Positions 44,647-53,846 of a DNA stretch of 64,000 nt are shown here, in pieces. This stretch comes from Bacillus fungorum (GTDB lineage Bacteria; Bacillota; Bacilli; Bacillales; Bacillaceae_G). Position 1 is the stretch's first letter; every line of letters begins with the position of its first letter. The notes under the pieces were generated by a model that made no database searches, was not told where the DNA came from, and was given only the letters and a program-made list of their open reading frames with translations. The DNA lies in the NCBI RefSeq assembly GCF_002746455.1, contig NZ_NWUW01000011.1, forward strand, positions 1 to 64,000, read 5' to 3'. The translations under genes and the position numbers were made by a program.

Positions 44647-45014
44647 TATAACCCTTTTACAACTGCAGTTCCGACTAAGATCCATGCCACGATAAACGCT
44701 ACACCACCAAGAGGTGTAATTGGGCCAAAAAACTTAATCCCTGTTGTGCTTAACGCATACAGACTACCTGAGAACATAATAATCCCAGCTACCATAAGCC
44801 AACCAGCAGTAGTTAAAAGTGATGATTGAATCTTATCCATTAATAAAGCCACTACGAATAGCCCACCTGCATGGAACATTTGATATGTAACGCCTGTTTT
44901 CCAAACTTCTAACATTTTCGCAGAAATTTTATTTTCTAAACCGTGTGCTCCAAATGCCCCTAACGCAACAGATAGCCCCGCTGCAATACAACCTAGTAAA
45001 AAGAAAATTTTCAT
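44646..45014 (-). CDS. ywdK: DUF423 membrane protein (YwdK)
   Basis: The 122-residue protein has four hydrophobic helices and the family start MKIFFLLGCIAAGLSVALGAFGAHGLE. DUF423 proteins have no established function. I chose ATG 45014 because AAAGGGGA lies upstream; a longer frame to 45065 has none. It lies downstream of ywdI on the same strand, as in B. subtilis. Confidence 0.87.
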   Translation of the reverse strand: MKIFFLLGCIAAGLSVALGAFGAHGLENKISAKMLEVWKTGVTYQMFHAGGLFVVALLMDKIQSSLLTTAGWLMVAGIIMFSGSLYALSTTGIKFFGPITPLGGVAFIVAWILVGTAVVKGL

Positions 45015-45077
45015 ATTAATTCCCCTTTTTATTTTTATCATAAGCAATTTCCACATATAATCCAAACGATTTAATTC

Positions 45078-45365
45078 TTAAAAATCAAATAAAGAATTAC
45101 CATTTGCACCTTCTTCTTTTATATACACAGGTTCTCCAGAAACCGGCATAATTGGTTGAACAGTTGTTATAGGCTGCTTTCCAATTACTTGCGATTGAAT
45201 TTGCGGCTCTCTATACGTAGGAGATTCAACCTGTTCATCTAATAGTAAATCACATAAAGCACGCACAACTAATAAATGATCTTTTGATTTTTGCCCTTCA
45301 CTACTTTTTGCCTTTGCAATTTCATTCGCCATTTTATTTAAAATCTTATCGCTCGATATTTGCAT
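45078..45365 (-). CDS. ywdI: YwdI family protein (DUF5327)
   Basis: The 95-residue protein has a conserved N-terminal helix region ISSDKILNKMANEIAKAK and VVRALCDLLLDEQ, then a low-complexity Pro/Val/Gln-rich tail ending SLFDF. It is recognised as YwdI by sequence and synteny. Its function is unknown, with no membrane segment or signal. It is 6 bp behind the potassium channel gene, so probably co-transcribed. Confidence 0.85.
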   Translation of the reverse strand: MQISSDKILNKMANEIAKAKSSEGQKSKDHLLVVRALCDLLLDEQVESPTYREPQIQSQVIGKQPITTVQPIMPVSGEPVYIKEEGANGNSLFDF

Positions 45366-45371
45366 TCCTTA

Positions 45372-46364
45372 TCACCTCGTACTTTGTAGTTCTTTCTCAA
45401 ATTGCCCCAGCTTCTCTACTGAACCAAATACTATTATCATATCATGTTCTTGCAATTTTTCCTGCCCCGTCGGATTATGTATAACATTCCCATTTCTCAA
45501 AATCGCTAAAATTGTTACATCAAATTGATTTCTCACATCACTCTCTAGTAACGATTTACTAGCTAAAATAGAGCCTTTTCCGACTGCAATTTCTTCAATT
45601 ACAAATGTCTGATCCACGCCATACAGTACTGTATCAATATAATGAACTGTTAGCGGATTCGCAATACCTTTTGCAATATGAATTCCTGCCATACTAGATG
45701 GATTAATCACCTTATTTGCCCCAGCCCTCTTTAATTTGTCTTCGGTTTCTGGTTTTTCTGCTCTTGCCACAATTTTAATTGAATCATTTAATCCCCTTGC
45801 CGTTAATGTAATAAATACATTTTCAGCGTCATTTGCTACGATGGCAACTAAACCAGCTGCCTTTGAAATCCCAGCATGATGTAACACTTGGTCTTCTGTT
45901 GCATCTCCATGTACATACAAAATTTTTTCCTTCTCTAATATGCTTTCATCCTTATCCACGACGACAAATGGAATTTTCTTTTCTTGCAATTCATGTACAA
46001 CTTGAAGCCCCACTCTACCGCAACCACATACGATAATATGATTTTGTAACTGTGCTATTTGTTTATCCATCTTCTTCCTCCGTACTGCATGAAATAAATT
46101 CCCTTCAATAATCATAGCTGCCACTACACCAATTGCATACGTAACGATACCGACGCCAACCGGTATAATAAGAAGCGCAAAAACTTTTCCTGCATGTGTT
46201 ACAGGAACGGCATCTCCGTATCCAACAGTTAATACAGTAATCATCGTCATCCAAAATGCTTGAAACAAACTAATCTCTTCAATTGTCATAAATCCTAATG
46301 TTCCTAAAATTACAACAAAAGTCATACATATAACTGCTATCCATAATTGCTTACGTGCATTCAT
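45372..46364 (-). CDS. potassium channel with RCK/TrkA-N domain
   Basis: The product is a 330-residue two-helix K+ channel subunit. The pore holds the selectivity filter TVGYGD at about residues 46-51 between two transmembrane helices. A cytosolic TrkA_N/RCK domain starts with IIVCGCGRVGLQVVHEL (nucleotide-binding GxGxxG) and a TrkA_C domain ends the protein. It resembles the B. subtilis channel YugO and MthK-type channels gated by ligand. I took ATG 46364; an upstream in-frame TTG at 46376 lacks room for a ribosome binding site. Confidence 0.9.
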   Translation of the reverse strand: MNARKQLWIAVICMTFVVILGTLGFMTIEEISLFQAFWMTMITVLTVGYGDAVPVTHAGKVFALLIIPVGVGIVTYAIGVVAAMIIEGNLFHAVRRKKMDKQIAQLQNHIIVCGCGRVGLQVVHELQEKKIPFVVVDKDESILEKEKILYVHGDATEDQVLHHAGISKAAGLVAIVANDAENVFITLTARGLNDSIKIVARAEKPETEDKLKRAGANKVINPSSMAGIHIAKGIANPLTVHYIDTVLYGVDQTFVIEEIAVGKGSILASKSLLESDVRNQFDVTILAILRNGNVIHNPTGQEKLQEHDMIIVFGSVEKLGQFEKELQSTR

Positions 46365-46459
46365 ATCGTGTTTCAACTCTTTTCTCTATCTACAATCTTT
46401 GCCAGTGGAAATGAAATACATATATACTAGATACGGAATCTATGAAAGAGGTTGATATA

Positions 46460-47743
46460 ATGAAAACATTTCTTTCCGCCTTACAATGGGCGCTATTTAT
46501 TTTAGCTGGGAGCCTTATTGTACCAATTAGCGTCGCAACTAGTTATGGCCTAGGTGGTGCTGAAGCTATTGCATTCGTACAAAGAACATTATTTGTTCTT
46601 GGCTTTGCTGGTCTACTGCAAGCTATATTTGGACATAAACTTCCTATTCAAGAAGGTCCTGCAGGCCTTTGGTGGGGGATTTTCTCCCTTTATGCAAGTT
46701 TAGGTGTCGTATTATTTGGATCAAGCAATGAAACGCTTAAAGTCCTTCAATACGCCTTCCTATTAAGTGGTATCATTTGTATTATTCTTAGTGTTTTTGG
46801 ACTCATCGATAAGCTAGTTCGCTATTTTACACCGACAGTCATTGGAACATATTTATTTCTTCTTGTCGCACAACTTAGTGGTTCCTTCTTAAAGGGAATG
46901 TTTGGCCTTGACGGACAACATACAGAAGTACAAGCTGACGTATTTATTCTTTCACTCATTGTTATTTTACTATCCTTTTTCATTATGAAGCTACCTATTA
47001 TTGGACAATATTCCGTTCTTTTCAGTATTGTCTGCGGCTGGATATTATTTGCATGCTTCGGATTATCTAATCCAGTAACGCCTGTGACAGATGTAATCCG
47101 TTTTCCATCCCTATTTGTTTTCGGCATGCCTCGCATTGAATGGAACATGGCAATTACGGTAGTTTTCGTTACACTATTACTTCTAACAAATATGTTAGCA
47201 AGTATTCGCGTTGTGCAAAAGATTGTCTCTAAGTATGAAGAAGGTGCCGCACCAGATCGTTTCAAACAAGCCGGCATTATAACAGGAATCAATCAATTAC
47301 TAGGTGGTCTATTCTCAGCTATTGGACCTGTCGCCATTTCTGGATCAGCAGGTTTTATTGCAACGACTAATATTTATAAGCGACTCCCATTTATGTTAGG
47401 ATCAAGCTTTATTATTGCCGTTAGTATATTCCCAAAGATTACCTCATTCTTTGCAGCAATCCCAGTTGCAGTTGGTTATGCTGCTATCTATCCTGTATTT
47501 GCAAGTATGATTGGTCTAGCTTTCCGTGAATACGACACAGTACAAAATAAAGAGCGCTTATTTAAAGTAGCGGGGCTTTCCATCTTTACAGGAGTCGGAG
47601 TTATGTTCGTTCCAGCTGGAGCATTTTCTACGCTCCCACCATTTCTAGCATCATTTTTAAGTAACGGTCTCGTTCTTGGGTCTGTAATAGCAATTTTGCT
47701 CGAAATACTATTTTCTCGTTCAACAAAAAAACAACTATCGTAA
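46460..47743 (+). CDS. ywdJ: xanthine/uracil permease family transporter (YwdJ-like)
   Basis: The 427-residue NCS2-family protein has about 12-14 hydrophobic helices. NCS2 features include the half-helix region near PIQEGPAGLWWG and the helix-10 region SGSAGFIATTNIYKRLPF. Members move nucleobases by proton symport; the ligand of YwdJ is unknown. I chose ATG 46460 with AAAGAGG ahead of it rather than ATG 46442. It is divergent from the potassium channel gene. Three consecutive hairpins follow it. Confidence 0.88.
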   Translation: MKTFLSALQWALFILAGSLIVPISVATSYGLGGAEAIAFVQRTLFVLGFAGLLQAIFGHKLPIQEGPAGLWWGIFSLYASLGVVLFGSSNETLKVLQYAFLLSGIICIILSVFGLIDKLVRYFTPTVIGTYLFLLVAQLSGSFLKGMFGLDGQHTEVQADVFILSLIVILLSFFIMKLPIIGQYSVLFSIVCGWILFACFGLSNPVTPVTDVIRFPSLFVFGMPRIEWNMAITVVFVTLLLLTNMLASIRVVQKIVSKYEEGAAPDRFKQAGIITGINQLLGGLFSAIGPVAISGSAGFIATTNIYKRLPFMLGSSFIIAVSIFPKITSFFAAIPVAVGYAAIYPVFASMIGLAFREYDTVQNKERLFKVAGLSIFTGVGVMFVPAGAFSTLPPFLASFLSNGLVLGSVIAILLEILFSRSTKKQLS

Positions 47744-47765
47744 ATTGGAAAACTTCCATTATTGC

Positions 47766-47844
47766 ACTCTACCTTTAGAGTTGTTACGATAAATTATCAT
47801 GGGCAATACGCTCATGGTAATTTATCTACTTCTTTCCAAGAAGT
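47766..47844 (+). other. cluster of three hairpins behind the permease gene
   Basis: ACTCTA/TAGAGT (47766-47781), GATAAATTATCATG with CATGGTAATTTATC (47788-47826) and ACTTCTT/AAGAAGT (47828-47844) follow one another. None has a good T run, so they are not typical terminators. They may protect the 3' end, or mark a small structured RNA, in the 176-bp gap before the HAD gene. Confidence 0.4.
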
Positions 47845-47919
47845 TCGATGTCTTACTATTATTCCTTAATATCTTCATGAACATGTATTTCTATTTAAAT
47901 AAAGAAGGGAATTTTCAAT

Positions 47920-48741
47920 ATGACTTATAAAATGATTGTTTTAGATTTAGATGATACTTTATTACGTGATGACCATACTATTTCACCTCGCACAAAAGAG
48001 GCTCTAATGACTGCGCAAGAGCAAGGAGTAAAAGTGGTACTTGCTTCTGGACGTCCAACATTCGCAATGCGTGCAATCGCAAAAGAATTACATTTAGAAG
48101 AGTACGGTAGCTTCATTCTTTCATTTAACGGTGCAAAAATTATTAACTGTAAAACAGATGAAGAATTATTCAGTAGTACGTTATCTCCTGAAATCGTTCA
48201 CAGTCTATACGATATTAGTAAAAAAGAAAATGTATGGATTCACACATACATTGGTGACGATATTATCACTGAAAAAAACAACTCTTATACAGAAATTGAA
48301 GGTCAAATTACGGGTATGCCAATCGTAGAAGTAAATAACCTGAAAGAAGCTGTACAACAACCAGTTGTAAAAGTATTAATGGTAGAAAATCCAGAACATT
48401 TACAAACGGTAGAATCAAAACTACAAAAACAACTAGAAGGCCAATTAAGCGTTATGCGTTCGAAACCATTCTTCTTAGAATTTACTGAATATGGTGTTAC
48501 AAAAGGAACAAGCTTAAACCAACTAATCCAAAAACTTGGCATTAAGCGTGAAGAGGTTATCGCAATGGGTGATAGCTATAACGACCAGGCGATGATCGAA
48601 TTCGCTGGTCTCGGTGTTGCAATGGGCAATGCACCTGATGATATTAAAGAAATTGCAAACTACGTAACAGATACAAATATGAACGATGGTGTTGCAAAAG
48701 TTGTAGAGAAGTTCGTACTAAAAAGAGAAGCGCTTGTTTAA
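47920..48741 (+). CDS. Cof-type HAD-IIB phosphatase
   Basis: The 273-residue cytosolic phosphatase has motif I DLDDTLLRDD (nucleophile Asp10 region), motif II LASGRPT, the type IIB cap (about 85-190), motif III Lys in TKGTSL and motif IV GDSYNDQAMIEFAG. Members remove phosphate from sugar phosphates, pyridoxal phosphate or flavin mononucleotide; the substrate here cannot be given. The start is an ATG after AAGAAGGGA. Confidence 0.93.
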   Translation: MTYKMIVLDLDDTLLRDDHTISPRTKEALMTAQEQGVKVVLASGRPTFAMRAIAKELHLEEYGSFILSFNGAKIINCKTDEELFSSTLSPEIVHSLYDISKKENVWIHTYIGDDIITEKNNSYTEIEGQITGMPIVEVNNLKEAVQQPVVKVLMVENPEHLQTVESKLQKQLEGQLSVMRSKPFFLEFTEYGVTKGTSLNQLIQKLGIKREEVIAMGDSYNDQAMIEFAGLGVAMGNAPDDIKEIANYVTDTNMNDGVAKVVEKFVLKREALV

Positions 48742-48755
48742 TATTTTCACTCATA

Positions 48756-48792
48756 AAACCTATTTGAAGTCAAATACTTCAAATAGGTTTTC
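48756..48792 (+). terminator. terminator of the HAD phosphatase gene
   Basis: AAACCTATTTGAAG (48756-48769) pairs with CTTCAAATAGGTTT (48777-48790). Confidence 0.85.
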
Positions 48793-48950
48793 ATTTAAAT
48801 TCTCATGCCTTTGTGACTATATTTTGAACTTTGCACTATTCTCGTAGTGTAAACTTTCTTTTTGTATATAATGAAACAAAATAGACTATTTTATGTTGAA
48901 AAAGAATACAAATTTACTATAAACAAGCATACGTTAAAGGAGGCTACTTC

Positions 48951-49244
48951 ATGTTATCTACACCAATCGGACGATTAAGAGCAATCGGCTTAATTGAGGG
49001 GATTTCTTTCCTATTACTATTATTTGTAGCAATGCCATTAAAATATTTCGCAGGATTTGCAACAGCTGTTAAAATTACAGGCATGGCTCACGGCGTTTTA
49101 TTTATTCTATTCATCTTCGCAGTAATTCAAGTAACAATCGTACACCGTAAATCGATTGTATGGGCACTTGGGGCATTCGTTTCATCAGTTATCCCATTTG
49201 GCACGTTTGTACTAGATGCAAAACTAAAAAACGAACAACAATAA
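48951..49244 (+). CDS. DUF3817 small membrane protein
   Basis: The 97-residue protein has three hydrophobic helices (LIEGISFLLLLFVAMPLKY, GVLFILFIFAVIQVTIV, and ALGAFVSSVIPFGTFVLD), the typical layout of DUF3817. No function is known. The ATG is preceded by AAAGGAGG. It ends at a bidirectional terminator shared with ung. Confidence 0.85.
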   Translation: MLSTPIGRLRAIGLIEGISFLLLLFVAMPLKYFAGFATAVKITGMAHGVLFILFIFAVIQVTIVHRKSIVWALGAFVSSVIPFGTFVLDAKLKNEQQ

Positions 49245-49246
49245 TA

Positions 49247-49279
49247 AAAAGGTAGTTAACGACTGTTAACTACCTTTTC
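49247..49279. terminator. bidirectional terminator between the DUF3817 gene and ung
   Basis: AAAAGGTAGTTAAC (49247-49260) pairs with GTTAACTACCTTTT (49265-49278) with a 4-base loop. Confidence 0.9.
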
Positions 49280-49282
49280 TAT

Positions 49283-49960
49283 TTATAAATTTGGAATTTC
49301 CCAATCAATTTCCCTCTCGCCCATATTAGCTAAAATTGCATTTACTTTAGAGTATGGCTTACTACCAAAGAAACCACGTCTTGCTGATAATGGACTTGGA
49401 TGTACGGACTCGATAATATGATGATTCGTATTCGTAATTAACTTCTTCTTCGCCTGCGCATGGCGTCCCCACAATATGAAAATAACTGGTTTTTCACGCT
49501 CGTTTAACAGCTCAATTACACGATCGGTGAAATGCTCCCACCCTTTTCCTTTATGAGAATTTGCTTCACCTTGTCGAACTGTTAATACAGTATTTAATAA
49601 TAACACTCCTTGCTCTGCCCACTTCACTAAATAACCGTTATTTGGAATGTCATACCCATATTCATCTCGAAGTTCTTTATACATATTTAACAATGACGGT
49701 GGCGTTTTAATACCAGGTTGTACTGAGAAGCTTAGACCATGCGCTTGATCCGGTCCATGATATGGGTCTTGTCCTAAAATAACGACCTTTGTATTTTCAT
49801 AACTTGTATACTCTAGAGCGTTAAAAATATCTTCTATCTTTGGATAAACAACATGTGTACTGTACTCTTCTTTTAAAAAAACAGCCAGCTTGCGATAATA
49901 TTCTTTCTCAAATTCTGGCGCCAATAATGGTCCCCAATCATTTTTTAAAACATTTTCCAT
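49283..49960 (-). CDS. ung: uracil-DNA glycosylase, family 1
   Basis: The enzyme removes uracil from DNA to start base-excision repair. The 225-residue protein has the water-activating motif [18 protein letters not shown] with Asp65, the uracil-recognition segment in [16 protein letters not shown], and the DNA-intercalation motif [13 protein letters not shown]. The start is an ATG after AGGAAGTG. It is monocistronic, between the ABC operon and the DUF3817 gene. Confidence 0.97.
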   Translation of the reverse strand: MENVLKNDWGPLLAPEFEKEYYRKLAVFLKEEYSTHVVYPKIEDIFNALEYTSYENTKVVILGQDPYHGPDQAHGLSFSVQPGIKTPPSLLNMYKELRDEYGYDIPNNGYLVKWAEQGVLLLNTVLTVRQGEANSHKGKGWEHFTDRVIELLNEREKPVIFILWGRHAQAKKKLITNTNHHIIESVHPSPLSARRGFFGSKPYSKVNAILANMGEREIDWEIPNL

Positions 49961-49979
49961 ACTTTCACTTCCTGTTCAA

Positions 49980-50972
49980 TTAATTCACCATATCCTGCTT
50001 TGTAAATACTACAAATGAAATAATAAGAGATACAACTCCCCAAACAGTTAAATTCATTAAAGAAAAACCCATCGATAAACCTTGTAATGCAGGTAGTTTT
50101 CCTGATAAATAATCCGTTAATGATAAATTCACACTAAAAATATATTTCGCACCTTCCCAAGATGTTGCGAATGAGCTTAAAATACCACCTGCGATTAATG
50201 CGGCTAGCATAATTCCCATACCAGCTGGTGTATTTCGAATTAAAACAGAAACCATAAATGATATAGTTCCGACAACGATAGCAACGAACCAAGCTAATCC
50301 GTACGCCATCAAGATGTATTGCCACTGCGGAATCAGATGTACAAAGTTTGTATTTAACGTTTCCTTATCAATAACAAACCCAGTTAAAACAGGTAAATTC
50401 CATCCTGAGTATCCAAATACAAGCCCTGATAATGCGTAAGCAAACAGACCTACAAGAAACAGTATGAGTGAAATGAAAAATAACATTGTCACGTACTTAC
50501 TAAGAAGTATTTTCCAGCGCCTAATCGGCCGCGTGAGTAACATCTTCATCGTTCCATCACTTCGTTCTCCTGAAACAATATCAATAGCGACAATCATGAC
50601 GAGAAGCGGAATAAACAATGTAATTCCTTGCTCAATAAACGCCCTTACAAAAGTTGGTGCACCTGGTGCCATCGGGTTAATATCATGATCTAAATAATAC
50701 TGTTGCTGCTCCACTCTTACCTTTAGCCAATCACGCCATTCTTCTGGTAATCTAGAGTTGTTTAAGCGGTTTTGAGAATCAACAATTTGTTGTTGCAGCG
50801 AAACTTTCCAATCCGTTGTACCGAGCCTTTTTTGTGTCGTTTCTATTTCACGATACTGTGCATATACGAAAAGTGGAATCAAGATCGCTAAAATAAGCAT
50901 AACAACAAAAATACGTTTTTTACGATAAATTTTTTCCGATTCATTTAAGACTAGATTCGCAAATTCACGCAT
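49980..50972 (-). CDS. ABC-2 family transporter permease
   Basis: The 330-residue permease has an N-terminal helix (FVVMLILAILIPLFVYAQY), an external loop of about 80 residues and five further helices, the layout of NatB/BcrB-like ABC-2 exporters. ATG 50972 is preceded by AAGGGGTGAG inside the end of the ATPase gene, giving an 8-bp overlap. The external loop suggests handling of a peptide or membrane-active substrate, but none is known. It is the third gene of an operon with an SGNH esterase. Confidence 0.87.
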   Translation of the reverse strand: MREFANLVLNESEKIYRKKRIFVVMLILAILIPLFVYAQYREIETTQKRLGTTDWKVSLQQQIVDSQNRLNNSRLPEEWRDWLKVRVEQQQYYLDHDINPMAPGAPTFVRAFIEQGITLFIPLLVMIVAIDIVSGERSDGTMKMLLTRPIRRWKILLSKYVTMLFFISLILFLVGLFAYALSGLVFGYSGWNLPVLTGFVIDKETLNTNFVHLIPQWQYILMAYGLAWFVAIVVGTISFMVSVLIRNTPAGMGIMLAALIAGGILSSFATSWEGAKYIFSVNLSLTDYLSGKLPALQGLSMGFSLMNLTVWGVVSLIISFVVFTKQDMVN

Positions 50973-51882
50973 GCTGCTCACCCCTTGTGAGTTCAATAAA
51001 TAAATCTTCTAGCGTAAATACAAGCTCCTTAACACTATGCACATCTATCCCATTTTCTACAAAATGTTTATTCCAACTACTTATAGATGCGATATCCATG
51101 CGGCATAGTAATCGGTCACCCTCTATACTCACTTCTCTTACCTCTTCCGCATCTTCTAGCATACCCTTCGCTTTGCCAATCGGTGTAACGATCCATTCTA
51201 CACGATCACTTGCTGTTTTAATTAACTCTTCAACCTTGGCAACTGTTATCATTTTTCCTTTATGAATAATCGCCACGCGATCGCATATCATTTGTACTTC
51301 GCTTAGCAAGTGACTTGAAATAAACACACTCATATTTTCTTCTTTCACAAGCTTATGTATAAATTCCCTAAGTTCTCTAATTCCAGCTGGGTCCAAACCA
51401 TTTGTTGGCTCATCTAATATGAGTAATTTTGGGTTCCCAAGAAGCGCTTGTGCAATGCCAAGGCGCTGTTTCATACCGAGTGAGTATGTTTTTACCTTAT
51501 CGTGAATTCTTTCATCCAAATGAACCATTTGAGCAATTTCAATAATACGTTCATCTGATATACCACCTAACATACGGGCAAATTGTTTTAAATTTTCCCA
51601 GCCCGTTAAATATGTATACAGTTCTGGGTTTTCAACGATACTCCCAATTTGACGCATCGCTTCTCTGAAATTTTCCTTAATAGAATAACCGCCGATAGAA
51701 ATCGTACCTTCTGTTTCTTTAATCAATCCAACTAACATTCGAATGGTAGTCGTTTTTCCGGCGCCATTCGGTCCTAGGAAGCCAAACACTTCTCCTTGTT
51801 TTACATCGAAGGAAATATTCTCTACAATTGTCTTCTTTCCAATTACCTTCTTCACGTCTCGTACGGAAAGTATCGTCGTCAT
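50965..51882 (-). CDS. ABC transporter ATP-binding protein (BcrA-like)
   Basis: The 305-residue ATPase has Walker A GPNGAGKTT near residue 39-47, signature YSLGMKQRLGIAQAL (LSGGQ replaced by SLGMKQ, as is normal for BcrA/NatA-type exporters), Walker B LLILDEPTNGLDP and H-loop SVFISSHLLSE. It overlaps the esterase gene by 4 bp upstream and the permease by 8 bp downstream, so all three products are translationally coupled. Confidence 0.9.
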   Translation of the reverse strand: MTTILSVRDVKKVIGKKTIVENISFDVKQGEVFGFLGPNGAGKTTTIRMLVGLIKETEGTISIGGYSIKENFREAMRQIGSIVENPELYTYLTGWENLKQFARMLGGISDERIIEIAQMVHLDERIHDKVKTYSLGMKQRLGIAQALLGNPKLLILDEPTNGLDPAGIRELREFIHKLVKEENMSVFISSHLLSEVQMICDRVAIIHKGKMITVAKVEELIKTASDRVEWIVTPIGKAKGMLEDAEEVREVSIEGDRLLCRMDIASISSWNKHFVENGIDVHSVKELVFTLEDLFIELTRGEQHA

Positions 51883-52688
51883 TTTACCCCTCCTTGTTCT
51901 AGTTTTAATTTACTTGCAACATTTTGAACTAATCGGTCCGCCATATATGTATACCCTACTTCATTCGGATGGAAATGATCGGAGTATAATAAATCTTTCC
52001 CGCGGTTTTGGAATAAATCAAATGTCGGTGTAATATACACATTTTTATCATTTAGCGCTAATTTTTCTAAAGATGCATTCCATTCTACAACAATATTTGA
52101 AGAACCTTTTAAATCTTCTACATCTTCAAAAGGATTATATAAACCTAGCCAAAAAATAGGGCTATCTGTATTTAATTTACGAATTTCTTCTATAATTTTC
52201 TTCGCTTCATTCTGGAATGTTTCTGTATCAGGACGGTATGTTTCTAAATCTATCTTCCCAAGCGATTCCCAGCCCGGGAATAAATCATTTCCTCCAATCG
52301 TTAAAACGATTACATCTGCTTGCTTAATTGAATATTGAGCGCCACTACTCTCAATTTGTTTTAATAAGTCAGGCATTTTCGCACCACTAACCGCTAAGTT
52401 AGTCAAAGCAACCTTTTGCTTATAATCTTTTTGTAAATCTTTTTTCATCCGTCCAATATAGCCAATTCCTTCTTTATCACCAACACCGCGTGTTAATGAG
52501 TCACCTAAACTAACGATTTGTAACGTTCCCGTTTTCTTTTTCTCTTTTGCCACCACATCGGTCTTTTTAACTAAATTTGAAGCTTTCGGATTTAATACAT
52601 CATTTACACCTGAAACAAAGCCATATGCAAATAAACAGAAAGATGCAATTGTAATGAGTAGAATTACTTTTACTACTTTTGATCTCAT
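51879..52688 (-). CDS. exported SGNH/GDSL hydrolase (YpmR-like)
   Basis: The 269-residue protein has an N-terminal membrane anchor or signal (VVKVILLITIASFCLFAYGF) and then the SGNH fold: block I VSLGDSLTRGVG (Ser64), block III GGNDLF, and block V DHFHPNEVGY with the Asp-His pair. It is probably a cell-surface lipase or esterase, similar to B. subtilis YpmR. I chose ATG 52688, eight bases after AAAAGGAG. It is the first gene of the operon with the ABC exporter, a linkage that may be functional. Confidence 0.87.
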   Translation of the reverse strand: MRSKVVKVILLITIASFCLFAYGFVSGVNDVLNPKASNLVKKTDVVAKEKKKTGTLQIVSLGDSLTRGVGDKEGIGYIGRMKKDLQKDYKQKVALTNLAVSGAKMPDLLKQIESSGAQYSIKQADVIVLTIGGNDLFPGWESLGKIDLETYRPDTETFQNEAKKIIEEIRKLNTDSPIFWLGLYNPFEDVEDLKGSSNIVVEWNASLEKLALNDKNVYITPTFDLFQNRGKDLLYSDHFHPNEVGYTYMADRLVQNVASKLKLEQGGVK

Positions 52689-52770
52689 ATCAAAACTCCT
52701 TTTAGCCCTCATAGATTGTCCATAATTATACCAAACGCAATTTTGAAAAGCGATTTTCACAACTTCTCTA

Positions 52771-53748
52771 TTATGTTGTTTCCCTATGTACTAATTCTGG
52801 TAATAACTCTACGTGCTTTACATTTATTTTTTCATCATTAATCTTTTCATATAATAATTCAAATGCCTTCACACCAACATTTTTACTAGAATATGAAATC
52901 GTCGTAATACCTAAAATATCTGCCACATCTTGATCATCACAACCGATAATCGTAATATCTTCTGGCATACGAATTCCTTGTTTTTTTGCTTCCGTTACCA
53001 TTCCCGCCGCAATATGGTTGCAAGATACAAGAAATGCAGTTGGTTTTACTGACATATGGGTCCATTCCCTAATTACATTACGCCCATCTTCCACTGTAAA
53101 ACAGCCTTTAAACTTCCAGGCCTCTATCGGTGTTGCAGCAATCTGTTGAAGCGAATCCTCATAAGCTTGTTTTCTTCTCTGACTATTAATGCTATTACTT
53201 CTCCCAATACAATACCCAATACTTGTATGACCGGCATCTATTAAGCTCTTCATCCCGCGCGAAAAGACTTTATAGTAATCAATATGCACACTCGAAATGA
53301 AATTCGAGTCTATTTCTTCACACATAACAATTGGGCCAAATTTCGTATATTCTTCAAGCTTTTCCTTACTATTTGCTCGGGAACATATAATAACTCCATC
53401 AAGCTTTTTCATTTTTAACATATTCAAAATTTCTAATTCTCTTTCCTCACTATAATTCGTCTGACAAAGCATCATATTATAATTATTCTTTGCTGTTTCC
53501 TTTGATATTCCCTCAATAATAGCGCTATAATATTGATCATTTACGTGCGGTAATAAAACGCCAATTACATTCGTTTTTCCTTTCACTAAATGAATTGCAT
53601 TCACATTTTGCGTATAATTTAATTCTTCTATGATTGCTAAAATTTCTTTTCGTTTCTGTTCATTCACATATGGATGATTATTCAGTACACGTGAAACAGT
53701 TGAAACAGATACCCCAGCAAGTTCAGCAATCTTTCTTATATTCGTCAT
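52771..53748 (-). CDS. LacI-family transcriptional regulator
   Basis: The 325-residue protein has the LacI helix-turn-helix and hinge (RKIAELAGVSVSTVSRVLNN, then VNEQKRKEI) and a periplasmic-binding-protein-like effector domain from about residue 60. The effector is unknown; no sugar-metabolism gene is adjacent. It is divergent from a YczE-like membrane protein gene whose promoter contains a LacI-type palindrome, so that gene is the likely target. Confidence 0.9.
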   Translation of the reverse strand: MTNIRKIAELAGVSVSTVSRVLNNHPYVNEQKRKEILAIIEELNYTQNVNAIHLVKGKTNVIGVLLPHVNDQYYSAIIEGISKETAKNNYNMMLCQTNYSEERELEILNMLKMKKLDGVIICSRANSKEKLEEYTKFGPIVMCEEIDSNFISSVHIDYYKVFSRGMKSLIDAGHTSIGYCIGRSNSINSQRRKQAYEDSLQQIAATPIEAWKFKGCFTVEDGRNVIREWTHMSVKPTAFLVSCNHIAAGMVTEAKKQGIRMPEDITIIGCDDQDVADILGITTISYSSKNVGVKAFELLYEKINDEKINVKHVELLPELVHRETT

Positions 53749-53780
53749 CTCATTTTCCCCTTCCCCTCAAAAATTCTCCC

Positions 53781-53809
53781 TTGACCTGGTAAGCTTTCCA
53801 CAATATATC
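53781..53809 (+). promoter_or_regulatory. promoter with LacI-type operator in the spacer
   Basis: TTGACC (53781-53786) and TATATC (53804-53809) are 17 bp apart. The spacer contains the near-palindrome TGGTAAGCTTTCCA (53787-53800, 12 of 14 symmetric), so a bound repressor would block RNA polymerase directly. It drives the membrane protein gene at 53847. Confidence 0.65.
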
Positions 53810-53846
53810 CTGTCCTAGCAAATACATTTTGAAAGGATATGCAACT

